The notes under the pieces are model-generated. The model was not told the origin of the DNA and ran no database searches. It saw only the letters and a program-made list of their open reading frames with translations. This document shows positions 56,042-64,000 of a stretch of 64,000 nt of DNA, in pieces. Source of the DNA: Echria macrotheca (lineage: Eukaryota; Ascomycota; Sordariomycetes; Sordariales; Schizotheciaceae); assembly GCA_030411725.1 (NCBI GenBank), contig MU839828.1, positions 3,224,001 to 3,288,000 of the forward strand, given 5' to 3'. Within the stretch, counting starts at the first letter, position 1, and the number at the start of each line of letters is the position of its first letter. The translations under genes were made by a program, and so were the position numbers.

Positions 56042-59000
56042 ATGGCCCACGAGAAGGAGGCCAATGGAGATGGCTGGGAGAAGAAGGAGAATGACATGGC
56101 CGTCACAGAACCTAATTCTCCAACACACGCGAGATCTTCAACCTCATCCACGACCCAGGACGCGGAAGAGCTCCGCGAAGAGGCTCGTCGCAATAACCCC
56201 AACGGGTCCACTGGTCTGGGACATGTTTCGATTCGACGAGCAGAGGCCGACTTCGCCGAATTACAGCGAGAACTCTCCCGGCTTTCACGCGCCAGCCATT
56301 CCGAGTACCATGTGATAGATCCAGAGAAAGGGCGCGCAGCGCCTGGATCACCGGACTCCGCAGACATCGAGCAGTTCGATCTCGAGAACGCCCTCCGTGG
56401 AAACCTCGACGCCGAGAGAGAGGCGGGAATTCGCCCCAAGCACATCGGCGTGTACTGGGATGGTCTGACGGTGAAGGGCATCGGGGGGCAAAGTAACTAC
56501 GTCAAGACCTTCCCGGATGCGTTTGTCGACTTCTTCGATGTCATCACTCCGGTTCTGGGGATGCTGGGCCTGCGCAAGGGCGGCACCGAGGCGACGCTCC
56601 TGAACAACTTCAGGGGCGTGTGCAAGCCGGGCGAGATGGTGCTCGTGCTCGGAAAGCCGGGATCAGGTTGCACAACTTTCTTGAAGAACATCGCCAATCA
56701 GCGGTATGGATACACCAGCGTGACGGGCGACGTGCTTTATGGTCCCTTTAGCGCCGACGAGTTCAAGCAGTACCGAGGTGAGGCCGTCTACAACGCGGAG
56801 GATGACCTCCACCACCCGACTCTCACGGTGGAGCAGACGCTCGGATTTGCGCTCGACGTCAAGATTCCCGGCAAGCTTCCGGCTGGCATTTCCAAAGATG
56901 GATTCAAGCAGCGCGTCATTGATACCCTGCTTAAGATGTTCAATATCGAGCACACTCGGAACACGGTTGTCGGAAACCACATCATCCGTGGTATCTCAGG
57001 TGGCGAGCGGAAGCGCGTCTCGATTGCCGAGATGCTCATCACCAATGCCTGTGTTTTGTCGTGGGACAACAGCACCCGCGGTCTCGATGCCTCGACCGCT
57101 CTCGACTTCGTCAAGTCCCTGCGAGTCCAGACGGATCTCTACAAGACGAGCACGTTTGTTTCTCTCTACCAAGCCTCAGAAAACATTTACAACCTGTTCG
57201 ACAAGATTCTGGTTATCGACGAGGGTCGCCAAGTCTACTTTGGCCCGGCAAAGGAGGCGCGGGCTTATTTCGAAGGGCTGGGTTTCTTGCCGCGTCCGCG
57301 ACAGACCACCCCCGACTATGTTACGGGCTGCACCGATGATTTTGAACGCGAGTATCAGGAAGGCAGGTCCGCGGAGAACGCACCACATAGCCCGGAGTCG
57401 CTGGAAGCTGCATTCAAGGCGTCCAAGTTCGCTCAAGACCTCGACAGTGCAATGGGCGAGTACAAGAAGAGGTTGGATGAGGAAACGGACAAGCACGTGG
57501 ATTTTCAAGTTGCCGTTCGCGAACAGAAGCGCCGTGGTGCTACCAATAAGTCTGTCTACTCGGTTGGCTTCCAGCAGCAGGTCTGGGCTCTCATGAAACG
57601 CCAGTTTATCCTCAAGATGCAAGACGTCCTTGCCCTGTTTCTCTCGTGGCTCCGCTCGATCATCATCGCTGTCGTCCTCGGCACTCTGTACCTCAACCTC
57701 GGCCAGACTTCGGCTAGCGCTTTTAGCAAGGGAGGTCTGATGTTCATCTCCCTCCTTTTCAATGCCTTCCAGGCCTTTTCGGAACTCGCTGGCACCATGG
57801 TTGGACGACCCATTATCAACAAGCACAAGGCGTATGCGTTTCACCGTCCCTCGGCTCTCTGGATTGCGCAGATCATTGTGGACCAGGCATTTGCGGCCAC
57901 GCAGATTATGGTTTTCTGTCTCATCGTGTACTTCATGACGAACCTGGCCCGGACGGCTGGCGCTTTCTTCATCTTCTTCTTGATGGTCCTCTCGGGGAAC
58001 ATCGCAATGACGCTTTGCTTCCGCATCATCGGATGTCTGAGTCCCGACTTCGACTACGCCGCCAAGTTCGCTGTTGTCCTTATCACCCTCTTCATCACCA
58101 CTTCTGGGTACTTGATTCAGTATCAATCTGGTAAGTTCACCTTCAAGAATTCGTAAGAGACTCATGCTCACATCACCACAGAGCAGGTATGGCTAAGATG
58201 GATTTACTGGATCAACGTCCTTGGTCTTTCGTTCAGCGGAATGATGGAGAACGAGTTCATGCGTATCAATATGACCTGCACGGACGATTCCTTGGTTCCT
58301 GCTGGACCTGGCTACAATGACATCAACCACCAAGTTTGCACCCTGGCCGGATCGACCCCTGGCACACTTCAGGTTTCCGGCTCGGCGTACATCAAGCAAG
58401 GATTCTCGTACGATCACGGTGGACTTTGGAGGAACTGGGGAATCGTCATGGCTCTGATTGTCTTTTACCTATTCCTCAACGTCGTCCTCGGCGAGGTCGT
58501 CAAGCACGGGATGGGAGGCAACACGGCCAAGATCTTCCAGAAGCCCAACGCTGAGCGCAAAAAACTCAATGACGACCTATTGGCTAAGCGTGACCAGCGT
58601 CGAAGAGACCGCAAGAACGATAAGAGCTCCGAGCTGAAGATCGAATCCAAGAGCATCCTGACATGGGAGAACCTGTGCTATGAAGTACCTGTACCCGGCG
58701 GCACGCGGCAGCTTCTCGACCACGTCTTTGGCTACGTCAAGCCCGGCGAGCTCACAGCCCTGATGGGTGCCTCCGGAGCCGGCAAGACGACGCTTATGGA
58801 TGTCCTGGCGGCCAGGAAGAACATTGGTGTCATTAGCGGCGATATCCTTGTCGATGGAGCCAAGCCCGGGAAGGAGTTCCAGCGAGGCACCTCGTATGCT
58901 GAGCAACTGGATGTCCACGACCCTTCGCAAACCGTTCGCGAGGCCCTCCGGTTCTCGGCCGACCTCCGCCAGCCATACGAGACGCCCCGCGAGGAGAAGT

Positions 59001-60662
59001 ATGCGTATGTCGAGGAGATCATCGCCCTCCTGGAGATGGAGACGTTCGCCGATGCTATTATCGGGTCACCCGAGGCCGGTCTGACGGTTGAGCAGAGGAA
59101 GCGCGTCACCATTGGCGTTGAGCTTGCCGCCCGCCCGCAGCTTCTTCTCTTTCTCGATGAGCCGACTTCGGGCCTCGACAGCCAGAGCGCCTTCAACATT
59201 GTGCGCTTCCTGAAGAAGCTGGCAGCCGCTGGTCAGGCCATCATCTGCACCATCCACCAGCCTAACGCCGCCCTCTTCGAGAACTTCGACCGGCTGCTCC
59301 TGCTCAAGTCGGGAGGTCGATGCGTCTACTTTGGTGATATCGGCAAGGACGCCAGCGTACTCCGGGACTATCTGAAGCGCCACGGTGCCGTGGCCAAGGA
59401 TACCGACAACGTCGCCGAGTTCATGCTCGAGGCTATCGGCGCCGGAAGTGCTCCGCGTATCGGCAACCGCGACTGGGCGGATATCTGGGCCGACAGCCCC
59501 GAGCTTGCGAACGTCAAGGATGCGATCACGCGGATGAAGGACGAGCGGATCGCTGCCGGCGCCGGACGGGACCGCAGCCTCGAGCGGGAATTCGCCTCGC
59601 CGCTGTGGCACCAGCTCAAGGTCGTGTGCAAGCGGACCAACCTGGCGTGCTGGCGGTCTCCCAACTATCTGTTTACCCGTCTCTTCAACCACGTCATCAT
59701 CGCGCTGCTCACCGGCCTGACCTTCCTGAACCTCGACAACTCGCGGCAGTCGCTGCAGTACAAGGTATTCGTCATGTTCCAAGTCACGGTGCTGCCGGCG
59801 CTGGTCATCTCGCAGATCGAGCTGCGCTACCACATCAGCCGGGCCCTGTTCTTCCGCGAGCAGTCGTCCAAGATGTACAGCACTTTTGTTTTTGCCGCCT
59901 CCCAGGTCCTCGCCGAGATGCCCTACAGCATTCTCTGTGCTGTCGGCTTCTTCCTGCCGCTGTACTACATGCCGGGCCTGCAGACGGAGTCCTCGCGCGC
60001 GGGCTACCAGTTCCTCATGGTTCTGATTACTGAGATCTTTTCGGTCACCATGGGCCAGGCCCTGTCCGCCTTAACGCCCTCGCTCTTCATCTCGTCCCAG
60101 TTCGACCCCTTCATCATGATCACCTTCGCCCTCTTCTGCGGCGTCACCATCCCCGCGCCCCAGATGCCGCGCTTCTGGCGCGCCTGGCTCTACCAGCTCG
60201 ACCCCTTCACCCGCCTCATCTCGGGCATGGTCGTCACGGCCCTGCACGAGCTCCCCGTCGTCTGCCAGCCCTCTGAGCTCAACCGCTTCCGCGCGCCCCA
60301 GGGCCAGTCGTGCGGCGAGTATATGGCGCCCTTCTTTGAGCGCGGCGGGAGGGGGTATCTCGTGGATAACGCTACCACGGCGGAGTGCGAGTATTGCGCG
60401 TACCGGGTGGGCGATGAGTTTTACGGGGCTTTGGGCATGTCGTTTGGGAATCGGTGGCGGGATCTCGGCATCTTTATTGCGTTTGTTGGGAGTAATTTGA
60501 TCATTTTGTTTACGGCGGTAAGTTTTTCTTCTTTCCCCCTTTTTCCTTTTTTTTTCTGTCCTTCTATTTTCTATGTTGCCTCTCTTGTGACACTGGGATA
60601 TTCTGGAAGTGGTGCTAATACATGCATTACAGAGTCGTTTCCTTAATTACAATAGACGGTAA
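56042..60662 (+). CDS. PDR-type ABC transporter (full-size ABCG, multidrug efflux)
   Basis: Three exons: 56042-58130, 58182-60517 and 60633-60662; introns 51 and 115 bp; 1484 residues. Organisation is NBD1-TMD1-NBD2-TMD2. NBD1 has the PDR-type degenerate Walker A GKPGSGCTTF (from residue 204), signature ISGGERKRVS and Walker B VLSWDNSTRGLDAST. NBD2 has a canonical Walker A GASGAGKTTL (from about 892), a degenerate signature LTVEQRKRVTIGVE and Walker B LLFLDEPTSGLDS. This pairing of one intact and one deviant site is the mark of PDR pumps such as Cdr1/Pdr5. It would sit in the plasma membrane and export hydrophobic compounds, including azoles and toxic metabolites, using ATP. The last exon adds nine residues (SRFLNYNRR) after the final helix; reading through the intron gives a false hydrophobic tail. 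Confidence 0.96.
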
Positions 60663-61064
60663 GGGGTCAAAAAGGAGAAAAACATGAACCGATGTTTGGA
60701 GTTTCAACCATTTCAAGCGACACGGAGATATTCTCGTCCCATTTTCTTGTTCTTGTCATATAAAGGCAAGCATTTACAACGGCGTTGTACCCGGCGTGGT
60801 ACTGGCTTCGGAAAACATTTTTCTTTGTCATCGGCACGCATTTACATATAGAGCATATTTCACAGCATCAAGCACCATAGACTATCATAATTCCAATTCA
60901 ACGATATACGAGAAGCCGGAAAGAATACATGCAATTTGAGCGTTGACACTAGCCCTAAGAAAACAGCCCGTCATGTCATGACAACAGGAAAGTCATAAAT
61001 CTGCTCCCACTCCGACGCAGTACCGAAGAGAAACCTAGGAAATAGGCGCCAGGTTCTCAACTCT
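60663..61064. other. Convergent intergenic region
   Basis: Between the ABC transporter and the Vip1-like gene, which point inward. AT-rich; nothing else seen. Confidence 0.45.
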
Positions 61065-61929
61065 CTATGGCTTGGTCTGCGCCTGCTGGCTCTCCGTGGC
61101 CGGTGCCGCACCGGGCGCCTGGCTGCCCGTCTTCTCGGGACCAAAGACCTTGTCAAGCCCAGCAGCCTTGTACGCGCTGCCGCCGGCCTCGCTCTTCTTG
61201 AGCTCGGCAAGCCGACGAGCCTCGCTGTGGATATCGGCAACCTGGCGCTGGCTCTTGGTGTAGAAGTCGACAATCTTCTTGCCCGTAGGTGACTGCGTCG
61301 CCTTCTCAAAGTACGAGCCCAGGCCGGTCAGGAGCGAGTTGGCGCGCGTCGAGAGACCGTACGTCGAGTCGGCGGTGCGGGCGCGGTCCGTCGCGTGCGT
61401 CTTTTGGTCGAGCGCGTTGAGCGTGCCGAGGAAGCGCTGCGTCACGCCGTGCTTCTCGTCGAGCGCCAGGGCGCGCTGCAGGCCCGTGTCGGCGACGAGG
61501 TAGCCGTGGGCGAGGTACTCGGCCAGGATGCGAGCGCGGGGCTTTTCTTCTTGCGTGATCTCGTCCGTGTCGCGGTCGGCGTTGGTCGTGACGTGCGGTT
61601 CCGCCGCGTCGTCGTCCGACGAGGACGACGACGACGTCACGTTGATCTCGGTCGCGCCGAGCTTGGTGTGGTTGAGCAGGAGGGCCGTCTTGGCGGCGCT
61701 TTCCTTCTCGAAGGTCACCGTGGCCGACTTGCTCTTGTCGCTGTCGGCGGTTACGTCGATCGAGGTGATCTTGCCGCTGGACGTGGGTTAGTTAGACTTT
61801 GGTCTTGGTTTTGGTGACGGTGTTTCCTGGGGAGAAAAACAAAGGAACATACCAGAAGTTGAAGAAATCCCGGATCTCCTCGTCCTTCGTGTTGGCCGAG
61901 ATGTTTGTGACGTGGACAGTGTTCGCCAT
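61065..61929 (-). CDS. RRM protein, Vip1-like
   Basis: Two exons, 61929-61853 and 61776-61065, intron 76 bp (GTATGT ... CTAAC ... TCCAG); 262 residues. MANTVHVTNISANTKDEEIR followed by FFNFCGKITSIDV is an RNA recognition motif (about 4-75; the two RNP motifs are VHVTNI and ATVTFEK). Past the RRM, the alternating Ala/Lys/Glu helical region with LGSYFEKATQSPTGKKIVDF and ADIHSEARRLAELKKSE matches the fungal Vip1/RRM family; the C-terminus is Gln/Ala/Pro-rich. Family members are abundant cytoplasmic proteins of poorly known role. The intron splits the Cys codon of FNFCGK, which supports the join. Confidence 0.88.
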
Positions 61930-62640
61930 GGTGTCTGTTGGTGGTCTGATTGTTGAAGGGGAAGAGGGTGCGGGGTTTGTTGAGAGGTTGAGGGATTGCA
62001 AGGTGGAGCGTAGGAGTGTTGGAAGAGGAATTTGGCAGATGGATTGATGGGAAGAAATTTTTCTCGAGTTCGGTTTCGGTCAGGTGCGAATGCGTTTTTG
62101 TAGAAGATAGAAGACGTCTGAACTTCTGGGCCGCGTGTTCAGGAGAGTTCAAGGTGGGATGGCACATGTGAATGCATGATGAGGGGCAGGAGAGCAGTAC
62201 CCTTGTCACGGCAAAGCCATGTCGTCATCCTAGACTGCTGTGGAGCCTCGACCGTCACGCTGTGTGGCTGTGCTGGGGGCCTCAACAGGGATTGCTTGGC
62301 ATTCCTGGTAATGTGTGGCGCCACCCAGATTTCTGCTTCTCTCAGCTGCTCTCGACTCCGGCATGTGAAAGCGGCATCAAATTCGACAGTCGACGCGTAC
62401 TCTGGACACGTTATCCCGAGGGCTTATTACTCTGGCTGAAGTGGTATTCTTGAGCTTCCCTCGTTGCCTCGTAATCGTGCTCATTTTGTATTCAGTCTTG
62501 GCACATTGTGTGGCTCAGTTGCACTGCATTCCGAAATCTAGGCAAGCTCAATTCATTGCTCGCAACCCCAATTAATTGTACAGACGCGGCGTAACCATCA
62601 TGACCCATCAAGCTCATTCATCTTCCCTCCATTTCCATGT
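61930..62640. other. Intergenic region
   Basis: Upstream region of the Vip1-like gene and presumed 3' region of the small gene; no gene seen. Confidence 0.45.
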
Positions 62641-62910
62641 CTAAGAGTCCATCTTGGTGTTCTTGGCAAACTTCTTCGTCACCTCGTCGTCCAGAGGGCC
62701 CTTCGGGTTGGAGGTCAAGTTCTAGACACTGTCAGTAATTGATCAATCAGCGAAGAAGCTGCGACGTACCTCAAGACCGGATTTGTTGGTCTCCTCCTTG
62801 TGGGAGGCGTCATCGGTGCCCTGGCCCGAGGCAGGCGTGTCGTGCATCTGCTTGCCGGAGGACCGCTCAGGCGGCGGGGACTGTCCGCGTTCAACAGGTT
62901 CGGAAGGCAT
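62641..62910 (-). CDS. Small conserved fungal protein, 73 residues
   Basis: Two exons, 62910-62770 (47 codons) and 62721-62641, intron 48 bp (GTACGT ... GTCTAG); 73 residues, below the size of most ORF filters. It is hydrophilic, Pro/Ser/Lys/Glu-rich and without hydrophobic core, so probably disordered. The second half NLTSNPKGPLDDEVTKKFAK reminds me of a short conserved fungal family of unknown function. Splice signals and uninterrupted frame support it; no role can be named. Confidence 0.68.
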
Positions 62911-63651
62911 GATGAATTTGTGTAGTGTTCACCGTTTGCAGTGCTTTGGAGATCGGGACCAGAGGAGTGCAGGGAATAACCGAACGTTTAAATAAGGTAC
63001 GGTCCTCCGAAAACCCCGAATAACAAGTAGGTTGACATCAGAGAGCACGGCAAGTTCCCCTATTCCGTCATTGTCCTTGTCCTCCGTAAGCTCCAGCAAT
63101 TACATCATGGCCCGCCGGGATCGCTGAAGGTGCATATGCGCCGCCCTGTGGGGTGCCCAACAAGCAGATGAAATCCTCTCAGCCTTGCATTCACTCGTTT
63201 GCCTGCCAAATTGCAGCAGCAGAAGGCTGAAACTCGGTGCAACCGTGAAGTGAGGGGAAAGTCGGGATGAGGGGCCGGGCAACGCGAATGTCTCCGCATC
63301 AGCATCTCCAACCCAACAGCGGCCGTCGGCCAATGCGGCATCGCATAAACGGCCAAATTGTCAGCCCATTCATTCCCGCTGTTTGTTTTGGACGCGACTG
63401 ATGCCGTGTCCCGGTCCAACGGGCACGAATCTTCGGCCGCCCGACGATCGTTAACTCGTACTACATACACGTCGACCTACGAACTCTGTTTGCCCGCTGC
63501 AAGTCTGCTTTCTTGCCTGGTGGCCCCAGCACGCCCAGCTGAGACAGCCTAGCCCGACGCCATCGCGACACGCCAAGACCTTCCAAACCGCGACACAACG
63601 TTTCCACCAGCTTCTCCGGGCCAGCCTCCGCCCGGGCGGGCAACTGCGACA
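62911..63651. other. Divergent intergenic region
   Basis: Between the small gene (minus) and the partial gene at the right edge (plus). No gene or TATA box recognised. Confidence 0.45.
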
Positions 63652-64000
63652 ATGCCAGACCTCAACTCGGTTCCACCGTCTCCGCACCCACGCCGTGCTT
63701 CAGCTCACCAAATGCCGCCTCCCCCAGTTCCGGGCTCGTCGCTCGACAACATTCTCCCCTCGAACCAAGTCGCCGTCAATAGCGCTGCCAACACGGCCCC
63801 GAACTCATCATCTCTTCCTCACCCGCCAGCCATGTTTGTCGCCGCCGCGGGAGATAATACCGGAGTTGGTCCAGGGCCCGGACCTGTGCGGCATCCACGT
63901 CCGTTGACGGCAGCCGATCTGCATCTGCAACTCGAGAAGGAGCAGGAAGCTGTGGTATGTTGGGACGCTTGGAAGCCGTATTGAAGCGCTGACGAACCTC
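63652..64000 (+). CDS. Partial gene at right edge, Pro/Ala-rich N-terminus
   Basis: First exon 63652-63954 (101 codons) ending at a GTATGT donor; the rest lies outside the window. The N-terminus is Pro/Ser/Ala-rich and disordered, changing to a predicted helix at RPLTAADLHLQLEKEQEAV, which looks like the beginning of a coiled coil. I do not recognise the family securely. An unspliced reading would stop at 63984 in non-coding-like sequence. Confidence 0.6.

Overview
The window is chromosomal DNA of a filamentous ascomycete. Nineteen of the 22 genes I can model need spliceosomal introns of about 45-115 bp (GTANGT/GTGAGT donors, CTRAY-like branch points, short exons), and the protein set (Atg13, Atg33, Hse1, PDR-type ABC pump, ATP-dependent PEPCK, fungal P450, Bud22) is typical of Pezizomycotina. 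GC-rich coding sequence, compact introns and the protein flavour suggest Sordariales, possibly Chaetomiaceae; this last step is inference without a search. No bacterial operon, CRISPR array, rRNA or convincing tRNA is present.

Layout. 0-5.3 kb: two intronless genes in divergent orientation, a beta-barrel protein of uncertain function with an IPHGTT motif and a copper-radical (galactose/glyoxal oxidase-like) oxidase that lacks a signal peptide and carries an extra C-terminal domain with a Cys-Pro...Cys-Trp motif. 6.3-9.1 kb: a small I78-type protease inhibitor, Tma20/MCT-1 and Atg33. 9.1-12.5 kb: gene-poor, with a degenerate ~215-bp tandem repeat and a G-tract block. 12.5-26.3 kb: Hse1 (ESCRT-0), Atg13 and a large ankyrin/RCC1/BTB protein, all on the minus strand. 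27.5-28.7 kb: a mitochondrial 2-oxodicarboxylate carrier in six exons. 28.7-33.3 kb: an F-box-like gene enclosed by minisatellites and a C-poor segment. 33.3-45.2 kb: dense housekeeping block with Bud22, Cdc31/centrin, a DUF1295 membrane protein, a P450, a SAM-methyltransferase-like membrane protein and PEPCK. 45.2-50.1 kb: gene-poor. 50.1-52.7 kb: JmjC/cupin protein and CK2 beta, divergent. 56.0-60.7 kb: PDR-type ABC transporter behind a 3.3-kb upstream region. 61.1-64 kb: Vip1-like RRM protein, a 73-residue conserved protein, and the first exon of a gene running off the right edge.

Most genes are independent housekeeping functions. Groupings worth noting are the oxidase/barrel pair at the left edge, and Atg33, Hse1 and Atg13 within about 11 kb (mitophagy receptor, endosomal sorting, autophagy initiation). 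Exon boundaries were assigned by hand from splice signals and reading-frame continuity; lengths given are of the spliced protein. Family names come from recognised motifs, not from database searches.
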